This document shows positions 23,896-36,309 of a DNA stretch of 64,000 nucleotides, in pieces (the stretch's first letter is position 1; every line of letters begins with the position of its first letter). This DNA is from Galerina marginata (taxonomy: Eukaryota > Basidiomycota > Agaricomycetes > Agaricales > Galerinaceae). A program made the translations under genes and the position numbers. Under the pieces are notes generated by a model, which did not search any database, was not told the origin of the DNA, and saw only the letters and a program-made list of their open reading frames with translations. The DNA lies in NCBI GenBank assembly GCA_023014335.1, contig JAECYW010000024.1, positions 868,001-932,000 of the forward strand, given 5' to 3'.

Positions 23896-23917
23896 GGAGA
23901 TATCCAAGGATAAATAC

Positions 23918-25022
23918 TGGGGGTCGGCAATCCTCGCTAAGGTCACGTACCGTGACCGCGCGTGTGACGCGTGCGCGCGCCAGAAATATTTCCCCACTCG
24001 CGCCCTGCCTTCCACAATGCACTCTGCGGCACGGAAACACATTTTCAGCTCATTAAATATCCGAAATTATACCCTAGATGTATTAATGTATTATGTGTAT
24101 TTTTAAATGGCTCTATGCAATGAAATCCCCTGCCAAATTGACTGTATTTTAGTACCTAACTTCTGAGGCTATAGACTCTTTGAAATGAGACTATCCCGAC
24201 AGGTCTCAGTAACAAAAAACGTTTCTATGCATAAAATCTTTAATTAGCCCAGGGGAATTTAATTTTGACGTAGTATTTGTGGAGATATGTCTTGAAATTT
24301 TCAACTTTGGGTCATTAGTGACATGATAAAAAAAATTTAACATGGCCATTCTTTGAAAAATATCATAAAAATCACTTTTTAGTAGTGGAAGAAGATGGCG
24401 TATGGCAATCTGAAGCTTTCTATAGACTTTTAGTGATTTTTGGGCGTATAATACCTTTTTATTCAAGCAGGATCTGGCCTATTTAATCACAAAACAGCCC
24501 AATTATGCCTCTATAACTTTATAGTATTTATTGAAGAAAAATTTGGGGGTAGGGAGTAACCAGGGAATTACTGGAAGGAGGGTAGGAGGCAGGGTACCCA
24601 TGAATATCAAATGGGATCCACAGGTGCAAAAGCAGGTTAATAAAGTGAGTCTACCATACTAAATACATATAGAAATATGCTATTTAATGTTTAGATCTCA
24701 CAAAATTCCTCTGTGGCACTGAGGAATGAAATTAAGACCTGCCTGGGCCAGGCATTTACTTGATTTATTGACCATGTAATGTTTTCATGTTGCAGTGCTA
24801 TTCTTAAATAATTTGTAGACTAATTTAGTACTAGGTAATGTATATTTGGTCTATTAACCATGTAGCACAAGCATTCGTTGAGAATTGAAAGGCTGGAGGC
24901 AGGATACACAAAGCCGCCCTTTCAGGCAGCGCGTCACGCGCGTGTACCACTATTTGTGACGCCGCGCGTGACTGACCGTGACTAAGCGCTGCCACGGCCC
25001 TATAGGGGATTGCCGACCCCCA
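23918..25022. mobile_element. Defective DNA transposon (hAT-like TIRs)
   Basis: Ends are perfect 16-bp inverted repeats: TGGGGGTCGGCAATCC at 23918–23933 and its complement at 25007–25022. They are flanked by identical 7-bp direct repeats TAAATAC (23911–23917 and 25023–25029), consistent with a target-site duplication. Inside both ends are clusters of GTCACG/CGTGAC words, resembling subterminal transposase-binding repeats. The 1.1-kb AT-rich interior has no transposase frame, so it would depend on a transposase from elsewhere. The TIR style is hAT-like, but hAT elements normally make 8-bp duplications, so the superfamily is uncertain. The right end is 275 bp before the start codon of the sugar transporter. 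Confidence 0.85.
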
Positions 25023-25296
25023 TAAATACATGCAAAGGGGAGACCCATCAAGTAGTTTTATTATAATTTTATTCTTCGAACTTCATGAAAAGTTTCCGTC
25101 AAAAGGGGCTTCGCATAAAGCGCGCGACGCTGTGGTCGGTCTGCATTTGGAAACTTTGGACTGCCGGTGTGCCAACCCATATCGGCACGTGACCTGCGCC
25201 ACGCCGGAATTGTCTCCGCTGTCACTGACGACGACAAACGACCCACAAACCTCTCCGACCACCACCAAAAAGTCCTCCAGAACACAATCTGGCTCA

Positions 25297-28009
25297 ATGA
25301 CAGGCTTCTCTTCGCTGCCTCTGGCACCAGAAGAGGGCCACGACGATCAGCAACAGACATTCAAAGGCGTCTCGAAGATCCTTGGACCGCGATGGGCACA
25401 TCTTCCAACAATAACGGTGGGGTTGCTTGGAGTGCAGATATTCTGGAGCGTTGAGATGTCGTATGGTGCGTGGTGGGACCGTGTGGTGCTTTCTGAGTGC
25501 TTACCGCCCAGAACTTTAGCGTCGCCGTACCTGCTTTCCCTTGGCCTATCAAAATCGAACATGGCTGTCGTGTTCATCGCTGGCCCGCTTTCTGGTCTTA
25601 TTATGCAACCTCTTATTGGTGAGCTATTGAATCTAAGTGCATTTGGCTATTTCGACTTACTGTAAGTCAAGGTGTTCTCGCTGACAACAGCACTTCACGA
25701 TTTGGACGGCGGCGACCGTACATGATGCTCGGAACAATTATCTGCATTACCGCTATGCTTTTATTAGGCTTCACGCGACCAGTCGCCTCAATATTTACGG
25801 GGTGGAATAACGACTCTGTACGCCACATTTCCATTTCGTCGCGCCTACTGATCTCAAATCCACACAGAATGACAGACTCACAATCGCTCTCGCTGTCCTA
25901 TCCATATTCCTGATAGACTTCTCCATCAATGCTGGTGAGACTCGTATCTTGTTATCCGAATTTCTATATGTTGACCGTCTACCCAGTGCAGGCTGTTGAC
26001 CGCGCCCTCGTCGTTGATACGTTACCTCCTTCGGAACAGGCTGCAGGAAACGCATGGGCTGCGCGGATGCTTGGTGTAGGAGCCGTTGCTGGTTTCTTTG
26101 TGTCAGTCCCAGGTTTCTGTACAGCACTCGCTTAACTGACACACTCTTGTAGCGGAAACATCGACCTGCCCAGGGTCCTTCCTTTCCTCGGGAAATCTCA
26201 GCTCCAAGTCCTCTCTGTCGTAGTCTCACTGCTCCTTTTCAGCGGCCATGCCCTTATGGCTGGCCTTGTCAAAGAGAAAGTTCTCCTTAAGACATTTACA
26301 TCTGACGGGTGAGTGACCCTGACATCTTGCGAATGTCATGTCATTTGTGTTGAATATTTCAATCAGAAAGTCGAACCGAAAGACGTTCGTCCAGGAGACA
26401 AAAGACATCTGGAGTAATATGCGGACTCTCCCGCGTGTCATTCGCCAAATCGTGTGTGCATTATTTGACCGCTATTTTATTTCGACTCATGGGCTTTGGC
26501 AGTGCATTATTCAATTCTTGTACGCCCAAGTTCCTGCTCCATCTCATTTCTCGCCTCACACACCCCAGCGCATGGATAGCCTGGTTCCCCGTTCTCTTCT
26601 ACAGCACGATTTACGTAGGCGACCTCTACAAGACGTCCACTGCGCCAGCGAGCAACGCTGACGAGCAAGCCTTTCTTGACGCGGAGGCGACACGATTAGG
26701 CTCCCGTGCTCTCTTTTACTCTGCCCTGTTGTCTCTTCTCGTGAACCTTGCCCTACCTCTCTTCGTATCAGAGGCAGCTGGCAATGATCCATCTCGACTG
26801 TCGGCCAATGAGGAAACCTGGTGGGAGCGAGCGTGTCGTGTACCACGGGGAGTGCAGGTCCACCTTGCGACGGTATGGGCTGCTAGCCATCTGGTTTTCG
26901 CCGTTTGTATGTTCGCTACCTTGTAAGTTTATTGTCTGCTGTCTTCATCATAGCCACTGACATCCCGCAGCTTCACACATAGTGTTTGGGGGTCGACGTT
27001 CATTATCACCGTCACTGGATTCTCTTGGGCCATAACACAATGGGCCCCTTTCTCCTTGGTTCGTAGACACTCCCATCCCCACCGAAGTTCTCTCTTCTGA
27101 TAAACCACTTTCATACAGCTAGCTGAAGCCATCCTAACCGAACCCGCGACCCAAACGACAGAAGAAGCAGGAGCCATCCGCCTGGCCGACACCCGCACAC
27201 GACCACGACCACGACCGCGGACGAGCGGCGACCAGGACAACGAGCGCGAGGTGTTCCTTCCTGGCGACGACTCCGACTCTGAGGACGGAGACGGGAACGA
27301 GGGCGAAGAAGCAGCTCGGGAGGAAAGGAGGCGTGTGCTCAGTAATTCTGGAGCGCAGCTGAGCCGGATTGACATCCGGGGAACTGCTGGAGATGGGGAT
27401 GTGGATGAGGACGGGTACGAGATCGTGCCTGGCCCCGGTGATACTAACGGTCGAGCGGGAGGCGGGAGTACGGCGGGCACTTTGAGTGCCAAAGCCGGCA
27501 TCATCCTGGTAGGCCCAACCTCCCTTTATTTCCTCCTATCTGATTCTAATGCTGCTTGACTGGATATACAGGGCATCCACAACATCTTCATCGTCATTCC
27601 GCAGTTCCTCGTCACGGGCTTCTCTGCCATTCTCTTTGCGCTCTTCGACCCGCAACAGCCTGCCTTGCCAGCGCACCGTGCGCCGGTGGCTGCTGGTCCT
27701 GGGGTAGTGGTGAACGGCACGGTGGCGTTGGTGGGGAACGTTTCGGCTGCTGTGGTTTCAAGGGCGCCCGAGGTAATGGGCCAGCTGATTGGGCGGGCTG
27801 GGGATGTAGTTGAGGCTGGGGGCAAGCCGTCGAATACGGTTGTTTATATCTTCCGGTAAGCAAATCGTTCTTGCTCCGTTAGAAATGCTGTGACGTGGTG
27901 CTGATAACCTTCTCCTTGTGTTTGCACCGCTTTCAGGATTGGCGGTGTCGCTGCGTCGTTCGCGTTCGTGCTGTGTTGGAGACTCGCGAGAGAGATACGG
28001 CATAGATAG
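25297..28009 (+). CDS. GPH-family sucrose-type H+ symporter
   Basis: Predicted 12-TM glycoside–proton symporter related to plant and fungal SUT/SUC carriers. The chosen start (25297) gives MTGFSSLPLAPEEG. TM1 follows with GLLGVQIFWSVEMSYASPYL, then LGLSKSNMAVVFIAGPLSG. The conserved cytosolic loop RFGRRRPY is present, as are DRALVVDTLPPSEQAAGNAW and NIDLPRVLPFLGKSQ. The second half has AWIAWFPVLFYSTIYVGDLY, SVWGSTFIITVTGFSWAITQ and a long central acidic loop of about 130 residues rich in Asp, Glu and Gly (around 27190–27470). It ends with IGGVAASFAFVLCWRLAREI and a stop at 28007–28009. About ten introns. A defective transposon ends 268 bp upstream of the start codon, which could affect the promoter. 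Substrate range (sucrose, maltose or other glucosides) is inferred from family only. Confidence 0.88.
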
Positions 28010-28858
28010 ATAGGATAAACGTGGTGTCTCGTGATATCGGACCTTCTTTTGTCTTGTATAGTGTAAGTTATCAAGTACTATAGTACCGTTTCGTGTATAA
28101 TGCTCTAAATAGATACTGAGTATAACCAGCCCTCGTTCTGATGGACACTCCGTTACTTTGACCCTGGGAGGAGGATCCGCTAGGAGGCAGGGGATGGGCC
28201 GACCTAAGTAATGACTTGATTATACGACGATGTCCTTCACTACTTTGATCGACAAGGGCTCATTTTGCTGCGAATGTCCTATCGTGAACGGTGTCGGCGT
28301 CAGTGTCTACGGTTTACAAGATGAACGCGGGTATTCACGAACCTTGACCAGAACGCCGATGACATTTGACTGGAAAGGGGCACTTACGCTGGTCGGGTCA
28401 GGGTTTGTAGTAATAAAGTAAGATATTTCGCCATCTCCAATCACAAGATAGCCTAATGTAGAGAGACTTTGTATATGCAGAAAGGAAAAGTCGTTGTGGT
28501 GGCCTCTGGCCCGAGCTGCCCGAGCCCGGATTAGATTAGATAGCATCAGGGACCGTGGCACAGCCTGTTGCCCTGTCCGATTGTAGATTGACGCGGTCCA
28601 GTGACGAACACATCCTTGCTTGATCCTGACCATTACGTGCTTGCCTGACCGCGCGCTTGCTCGAGTCCACGCGCTCCTCGAGCCTTGCAAGAACCGAGCT
28701 GCTAGAGTAGACCTGATAGGCCTACTCCATCGTGGCCAACGACGTTGAAAACAGCGCCGACGACTTCTCGGATGTTAGAAAACGCCGTGTGATAATTGTG
28801 ACGAATGTCCTTAAAACGAGACTTCACACTTCCATCCACTGATCCTTCTAACACCGTC
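28010..28858. other. Intergenic, holds dispersed repeat copy 2
   Basis: Apart from the repeat at 28492–28735 and the short upstream region of the monooxygenase, no gene is recognised. A 63-codon frame at 28230–28421 has no motif. Confidence 0.55.
28492..28735. repeat. Dispersed ~240-bp repeat, copy 2
   Basis: Matches 23318–23551 in order and orientation: CGTTGTGG, GAGCTGCCCGAGC, GGATTAGATTAGATAGC, then a diverged middle, then GAGTAGACCTGATAGGCCTACTC. The terminal hairpin is kept with a paired base change relative to copy 1. It ends 124 bp before the start codon of the FAD monooxygenase, so it may form part of that promoter. Confidence 0.75.
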
Positions 28859-31016
28859 ATGGCAGAACCAATTCCTGTGATCATCGTAAGTAGACGCACG
28901 ATATCCTAGCAAGTATCTTACTGAAGCGACGAAACCTCTTCTAGGCTGGCGCCGGGCCCTCTGGTCTTGTTGCAGCCCTGACGCTGGCGAAGAATGGCAT
29001 AAAAATCCGGGTCATCGACAAAGTCGAGAAACCTCACATAGGTTCTCGTGGATTCGGTATCCAGGTTGGAATATTCAGGCTACCTGAGCAGAAGAACTCA
29101 CTAATTCGCTCTGTATCTCAAGCCTCGAACTTGCGAACTTTTCCAGATGCTCGGTATCCTTGAGGACTTCCAGAGCAAGGTAACGCAAATTCCTACCATG
29201 CGGGCATATAAACTTCCAGGCGGCACCGTCCCCGTTAAAACTTGGGATTTGTATGCAAAAACCGGTTCATGGCCTGATCGCCCATTCGTAAGGGTATAAT
29301 TTAGGCCTCTAATGTGCAAAGAGCTTACGATATCATTTCCTCAGGGGAATGGAGTCTGCCTTAGCCAGGATCAATTGGAAGGGATCCTCAGGAAGCACCT
29401 CGGAGAGTACGGGGTCCTAGTCGAGTACGGAAAGGGGTTGGTAGGGATTGAACAGACAGAAACTGCGATTATAGCTTCGGTTACAACATTCAAAGACGGG
29501 AAGCCGACCGCGGATCAAGAGCTGATTACTGCCCAATACTTAATTGGCGCAGATGGCGCTAAAGGCAGGTACTTAGACTAAAGTAGGACCAAGTAGCCCA
29601 CTCATGTTCACGGAACTTGCTTGTAGGGGCATCTAGAAAACTTCTGGGATTGACTTTCCAAGGAGAAACGCGTGACGCCGACGGAATGGTCTGGGGAGAC
29701 GTCGAGATTGACGGTCTGACCACCGATGTGAGAACGCGATAAACTAATCAAATGCACGCTAATGGTCAGACATTTTAAATTAGTTTTGGAATATCTGGGG
29801 TAAGCCTGGTGCGTACACAATCATGGCGCGTCCCATCGCACCTGAGGGCAAGAAGTTCGGAATTGGAATCACGGGACAGAATTTCGACCCGACCGACCTC
29901 GCCAATGAGGAGAAAGCTAAAGAATTCATTATCAATGAAACCGGTCGAGAAGATCTCAAGTTCGGCAACTTCACGTGGCTATCTTACTTTAAGTAAGTTT
30001 ATTGATTCATATTGGAACGAATAAGTATGCGACTCACAAATTTGAAAAGGCCCAATATGCGTATGGTAAACAAGTTTCAAGAAGGACGCGCCTTCATTGC
30101 AGGCGGTACGTCTTACTCTGATAAATTTTAATTATCGAGATTTTGAGATACTTTCTAGATGCTGGCCACGTTCACTCACCTACTGGTGCTCAAGGGTTAA
30201 ACTGCAGTGTGCAGGACGCGGTAAGTTTTGGATCGGGTACATAAATAATACTGGCTTACCATCTCCGCCTTAAAGGCTAATATATCTTGGAAACTTGCTC
30301 TGGTCATCAAAGGGGTCGCACCGCCATCTCTTCTTGGTACTTACAATGCCGAGCGTTTGCCAATAATTGCACACATGCTGCAGGCCACCAGCTCACTTTA
30401 CACTCATACAGTTCCCAAGCCAACAGCCCCAGTCGGACAGCCGTCCGCCACAAAGACAACAAAAGAAGACGACGACAAAAAATCTGGTTGGTTCCGCTGG
30501 AGAAACAACGCGCTAGAGATGTACGGTATTAATTACCGTTTCAGCGACATAGTACTTGAAGAACGCGATACGCAGCCAGTGGATCGTGAAAGTCTCGTAG
30601 CACGGGCATACGACGGGTACGAAGGCCTTGGAACACTTCTTGCAGGCGACCGGGCACCTCAAGCCCCTGGACTGGTCGATAAAGATGGGAAAAAGACGTC
30701 TTTGTTTGACTTGTTCAAACTAAATCTCCACACTGTGCTGATTTTTGCTCCGGACGGGGTTTTTCTCGGTGCCGAGGGCATAAAGAAGTGGCCATCGTCG
30801 GTCGTACAAACCTTGATCATCACCGAAACTGGAAAAGCACCGGTCGTAGAAGATGTGTTAGCCTTCGTTGACAGTGAAAGTTTTGCCACCAACGCATATC
30901 GCGTTGAGAATGGGGAACTAACCATCGTCGTAGTTCGTCCGGATGGGTTTGTGGGCGCGATTGTGAAGGACATCGAAGGCGTAAACAGGTACTTCGCAAA
31001 GGTCTTCAGCACTTGA
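28859..31016 (+). CDS. FAD-dependent monooxygenase, phenol hydroxylase type
   Basis: Class A flavoprotein that would hydroxylate an aromatic ring using NAD(P)H and O2; the substrate is unknown. It begins MAEPIPVIIAGAGPSGLVAA, with the GxGxxG ADP-binding motif formed by splicing exon 1 to exon 2. Then come PRTCELFQMLGILEDF, GVCLSQDQLEGILRKHL and YLIGADGAKG, the second nucleotide motif. After splicing GDAGHVHSPTGAQGLN appears, the FAD-ribityl motif, followed by SVQDAANISWKLALV. The C-terminal third, from GTLLAGDRAPQAPGLVD onward, is the thioredoxin-like domain of the PheA/TfdB family. Stop at 31014–31016. About eight introns; frame is consistent throughout. A repeat copy lies immediately upstream. 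The neighbouring sugar transporter and GH51 gene point to plant-matter use, but this is context only. Confidence 0.92.
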
Positions 31017-32705
31017 TTTGCTATCGCGAAGCACTCTTTTCAAATACAATTACTCGTCTGCACTTTCTTTGTAACAATAGTCATATCTTGAGAATACCTT
31101 TATGCTCATCTTCCATCACTCACAACGGGCGGTGCAGGTTGGTATGAGAATCAACGAGTCCACGGTGCGACCAAAATGGGGTGTCGGAAAATGGAAGACC
31201 GCGTAAGCCCACGGCTCAAAGCTCCAGAAACTGCTACAATTGGGGAGAAGTCCTTAACAGCATGAATGACTGCTACAATCGGAGAGTCCTCTCCCCTTTC
31301 GCTCCAGAACTGCCAAGAAATAGTCAGAATGAAACGACTCCATGAGTGTTCATTCAAGCATCCCTCAGCATTACTATTCATCGCTTTACATCGAAGCGAG
31401 TAACGTGTCTGTGTGGAAGAAAGGCTCTCGCAGCCTGCATTTTCCCTCGTAGAAGGTTAAATTTGACCCAGCGCGCTGGGGTGTGTTGAGGATATTCGGT
31501 GTTTGAAAGACTTAGGTACATCGAATCCTCATGGTTCTCGAGGAACGGAAGGTTTGGATCCGGGCGTGACACTGTAACTCGAGGTGCAGCGGTGTCAGAG
31601 CAGGTACGATCTAGCGCAGGGACCTAAGATTGACAAGTTGCTAGCGCCAGAGTGGTGGAGGCTGGGATTCCGAGTGAGGTGGAATGACAGAGAAACATCC
31701 ATGGAAAAATTTTACGAGTTTCGCGAGGAAGTCTTCGCATCACGGTTGACCTCAAGAGCAGATAAAATGCGCTGAGAGGGTGTAGAGAGCACGGGCTGGT
31801 TGTTATGCACAAGGTGTAGGGTTCCCTTTAGGCACTTTGTAAGCTCGAAGGCGGTACAGAAAAGCTCAGGGGGTAGTTCTTGTGACACTGGAGACACGGA
31901 AGCACGAGTGATGAGTGGCATCAGTGCTCATCAGTGAAACTGTCTATCTAGGAATTTGCCAAAGATAGACAGTCGTATTCAGTAATTAGCGGCTCCGACG
32001 ATGCAGTACCGTTGAAGACGACCCCCAGCCCAAGCCCCAGCCCCGGCCATAGAACGAACGGTATAGGACATCGTATCCGAGTCCCGGTTAGCAAGAATGT
32101 CGCAACCAAAGCGCCCGCCGAGGTTCACGTCAGCTTGGTGAGGCAAGCATAGACAGAAACTCACCAGTTCTGTTGGCGTCTTCGGTCCCTTCGGCACCTC
32201 AAATCCTTCAAATAGGTTCGAATCCAAAAAATGCGTCGACTTTGTTGATTCTCAGCATTCTGTTCTTTTTCAGGGTTCACGTGTTCCGGCATATGACCGG
32301 CCCGAAGCTTCCGCAACCACGTATCTCTTGCGGCCGCCATTTGAACCCACTTCTTAACAGCCAACCATTTTCATAACATTGTCATAATGTTCTCCACCTT
32401 CTTTTTCTCCCTTGCTATTCAAATATCATGGGTATTCTCTGGAATAATATGTCATGCCTATGTTTCCTCGGTCGTTTTCTTGTTTCCTTCCTGCTCGAAC
32501 GTCACGAACTGGCAGATCCACTCTTGAATGGCCCCGTCGTTTCCTTCCCGTCGGGTTTCTTGTCTCGTGGGCTTCTGGTAAGGCTCCCATGACGGACTCG
32601 GGTCGGTTTCCCTCAATCTTGGATCTGTAGCACGACATATAAGTCCGGACAGAATGACGGGTCTCCAATTTTTAGTTTGACGACACCTTACTCCAGTAAT
32701 CTTCG
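31017..32705. other. Intergenic, possible small minus-strand gene
   Basis: No family recognised. On the minus strand around 32340–32160 the frame MAAARDTWLRKLRAGHMPE could be spliced (donor GTGAAC, acceptor CAACAAAG) to a frame reading FEGFEVPKGPKTPTEL, which looks protein-like. I could not extend it convincingly, so I leave it as a possible small gene. The rest shows nothing. Confidence 0.35.
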
Positions 32706-35700
32706 ATGATTAAACTCGGCTCTCTACTTCTTGCTCTGTCGATGGGATTCGGGGTGGTAGTGGATGTTGGTATGGCGCAAACTACAGTGACTGTCAGTGC
32801 GACGGCGAGTCATCCTATTCCAACCGCTTTGTGTGAGCTTTTGTGCTTCTTCCCTGTTTAATATCGCTGAGATGTGTTTTGGGCATGTATAGGGGGGCAG
32901 ATGTTCGAGGTGAGGACCCATCATCTGTGAAGGAATTTATGCTGAAACGGCTATTCTTCAGGACATTAACGTACGTACTTTACATTTCACCCGTTGGAAC
33001 AATGTACCAACTACTTGAACTGCAGCACGTGAGCCCCCTTTAATTTAACATTCATACGCTGCAGCCGACTTGACAACAACCATAGAGTGGAGATGGAGGT
33101 TTATACGCGGAACGTGAGCTCAAACGCTCAATACTTATCAACCACCTATTTACTGTCTTTCAGTTCTCCAGAACCGTGCTTTCCAGGTGATGACTCCAGG
33201 TGAACATTATTTTGCTCGCTCGTATGATAGGGCTCAACGTTTGTCCCTCTTTGAAGGAACAACGGCAGCGTTACTAGGATGGAAAGCCCTCAAGGCGACT
33301 ATTGCCGTCATTGCAGACTCCAAGCCTGTATCGTCTGCTTTGCCCAACTCACTGCAGCTAACCATTCCTGCTGGAAACGCCGTTGGACTCGGCTTTGCAA
33401 ACACTGGTTTCTCAGGTAATGTCGCACTCTCGCCGCCGCGGTTTCTGTGTTCATGTGAATCGTCCATAAGGCATCAAAGTAACTGCGGGAACGACATACA
33501 AGGCTTCATTTTACTACCGCTTCCCAACCGCCTCCACATTCAGCGGCACTATTTCTGCCAGCCTGCAGAGCTCAACTGGGGCGATCTTGGGCGTCCAAAA
33601 AGTGTCAGTTGTGGGCTCACAGACGACGTGGAAGCAGGTGCAGCTGTCGATCGCCGCCACGACCACGCCAACCTCCACCGCGAACACGTTCGCCATTACA
33701 GTTGATGGGACCTCACCGTCTGGGGACAAGATCAACTTTGCGATGCTATCGTTGTTCCCACCTACTTTCAAGAACAGAGCTAATGGAATGAGGGCGGATA
33801 TTGCGCAGGTATGATACCCAAATTGATTATTAATTCTCAGCTCATGAATTTTACCAGGCTCTCGCTGATATGAAACCTTCGTTCTTCCGCTTGCCTGGTG
33901 GAAATAATCTGGAAGGACCAACCATCGCCGCTCGTTGGCAGTGGAATGCCACTGTGAGTCTTTACAGTCTTCTATCCCCAGTTTGTGGTTTTGTTCTCAT
34001 TATCTTCATCAAAGGTCGGTCCGTTGCTCAACCGACCAGGTAACATTGTTCGAGCTGGGAAACTGAAATTTCCTCTTCACTGACAGCGTTCACGCAGGCC
34101 GCCTTGGTGATTGGGGCTACGTAAATACCGAGTAAGGTACCTTCCGCTTACGTTGTCTACTTGGCATTAACATCCATTAAATAGTGGTTTTGGTCTTTTC
34201 GAGCACCTTACATGGTGTGAAGATCTCAATATGCAACCGATCATGGCTGTGTGGGCAGGTAAAAAGGGATCCTTGTTGAAATATGCACAACTCTGACGAG
34301 CCTCATAGGATATGCGCTTACTGGGGCCAGTCCCCGTGATGGAACAAGTGTTGCAGAGGCGGACTTCGGTCCTTACATCCAACAAGCCATCGACCAGGTA
34401 ACCGTCACACCCCAGTCTGCTCTTTCACTGTTTAACATGGGTCAATTCGATTAGATCAACTTCGTCATTGGCGACCCAGCAAAGAGTGCTGCAGCTGCAC
34501 TGAGATCTTCATTAGGCCACCCAGCACCTTTTGCCCTCAAATATGTTGAAATCGGTAATGAGGACTTTTTCGGCTCTACAACGTCCGTGCTTTTCCTGCC
34601 GTTACGCTTTGCGTCTGCTCAATTTATTATACAACTAGATATGTCTATCGATGGAAGGACATGGTCACCGCTCTGAAAGCCCAGTTCCCTACTCTCCGTA
34701 AGTCGGAAGGACGACGTTCCTCAAGATTCGTTGTATCTAATGCGACCGATTTTGTTTTAGATTTCATTGCGACTAGCAACGTAGGCAGTCCAGTACTGAC
34801 TCCTAAACCAACGGAGTATGACATTCATGTCTACGACGCACCAAGTCAGTCCGTTACTTATGACTGAACCCAAATGAAACTGAGGTGTTTTCTCTATTCT
34901 CTAACTTTCAGCTTGGTTTGTTCAAAACACGTTTTACTACGATGGATTCAAGGTAATTCAATTTTTGTCGTGATATATTTTCACGTTCACGACCTTATAC
35001 TTGCCTAGCGTGATGGTACCCAATATTTCGAGGTAATGCTGCTCTCCTGACCTCAATGCCACATTCTGCTGAGTACGTATCGAAACACAGGGTGAATACG
35101 CAGTTACCAAGACCCCAGCAGTTGGCCGACTGCCCTTCCCAACGCTGGAAAGTAAGTTCAAATGCTAATCGAAAAGTGTTTTCATTTAATTGTCTGTCGA
35201 AGGTGCCGTCGCAGAAGCCGCCTTCATGACCGGCCTTGAACGCAACAGCGACATTGTGTACGGAATCTGTTTCTTATGTGTTGTTGTCGATGGCTGATTT
35301 TTTTTTGCAGATTTGCCGCAGCGTATGCACCACTTTTAGGCGTGAGTGATTCTTTTCATCGACTTCGTTACATGGATCTTAACTCTCTGTAAAGAGCGTT
35401 GTAACCCATCAATGGACTCCAAATCTCCTTGCATTTGAGTAAGAGTCTCCCACCTTGCGTGCCTGGTTGGGGCTAACATTTCATAGCGCCGGGGCCGTAT
35501 ACAAGTCAACCAGCTTCTACGTTCAACAGGTACGAAATGGGAATTTTTTGAGCTTTCCTTTTGATTGATCAGATATACCTTCCAGCTCTTCAGTGTAAAC
35601 CGAGGCGACCAATATCTGCCCAGCACTTTACCTAGTAAGACGTGTACGGTCTTCTGGAGCGTCGTTCGCAATACTCCAGCTGGGCAAATAATTATTAAGG

Positions 35701-35994
35701 TACATTAGTTCCGGCTTTCGCAACCACCAACCACTCAACTCAACGCAAACGTTCCAGATTTCCAACACCGCGACGACAGCGACGACCTTGACCTTTGTCC
35801 TGCCATTCAAAACGGTAGCTACCAAAGGAACACTTCAACTTTTAGGCGGAGGCGGAACCAACGAAACACTGAGCAACACCCCGGCGAATCCGACCCTCTT
35901 CGTACCGGTAACCAGCTCGATCAATACCGCGAAAACATTCAACTATGTGGCGCCTGCGTCTAGCGTTAGCGTTTTGACCATCACTGCGTCATGA
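32706..35994 (+). CDS. GH51 alpha-L-arabinofuranosidase, secreted
   Basis: Predicted extracellular enzyme releasing arabinose from arabinoxylan or arabinan. The start gives a signal peptide (MIKLGSLLLALSMGFGVVV, then VDVGMAQ). The mature part begins TVTVSATASHPIPTALWGQM. The conserved segment FEDINHSGDGGLYAELLQNR is assembled from very small exons (see findings). A CBM-like beta-sandwich portion follows (ASFYYRFPTASTFSGTISAS). The catalytic barrel carries KPSFFRLPGGNNLEG, RWQWNATVG and VEIGNED, whose Glu is the likely acid/base. FEGEYAVT carries the likely nucleophile Glu and HQWTPNLL lies beyond. The C-terminal beta domain ends at the stop 35992–35994. At least 17 introns are needed, unusually many. 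All motifs are present and the gene looks functional. Confidence 0.92.
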
Positions 35995-36309
35995 AATCTT
36001 TGAAATTTTGTAGGGCCAGTTTTCTGTTAAATAACGAAAATCCTGTATTCCGTGTTTTAACGTACTTCGTGCCCTGACCCAAACAACACTTGAACGCGGA
36101 TCTATTGAGCTCGAGTCTTGCACTTCGAATTCAACCCAACCTCGAGGAAAGCAATTATAAACGTAATAAGTGCGTAGCAATAACAGTACAACTTGAATTT
36201 CGAATTGGGACAACATGGACGTAAGAATGAAGTCCATGGCCAAGCTATCTAGTAAATCCAGCTTCGCGGTGTCTTGTCAAGCCTAGACCACTAGCCAGAA
36301 TCCAGATGA
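35995..36309. other. Short convergent intergenic region
   Basis: About 315 bp between the 3' ends of the GH51 gene (plus) and SET gene 1 (minus). It presumably holds both 3' UTRs. No feature seen. Confidence 0.6.

Noticed and set aside
32215..32225. GGTTCGAATCC, a tRNA B-box-like word
   Set aside because: No A-box, acceptor stem or anticodon arm surrounds it.
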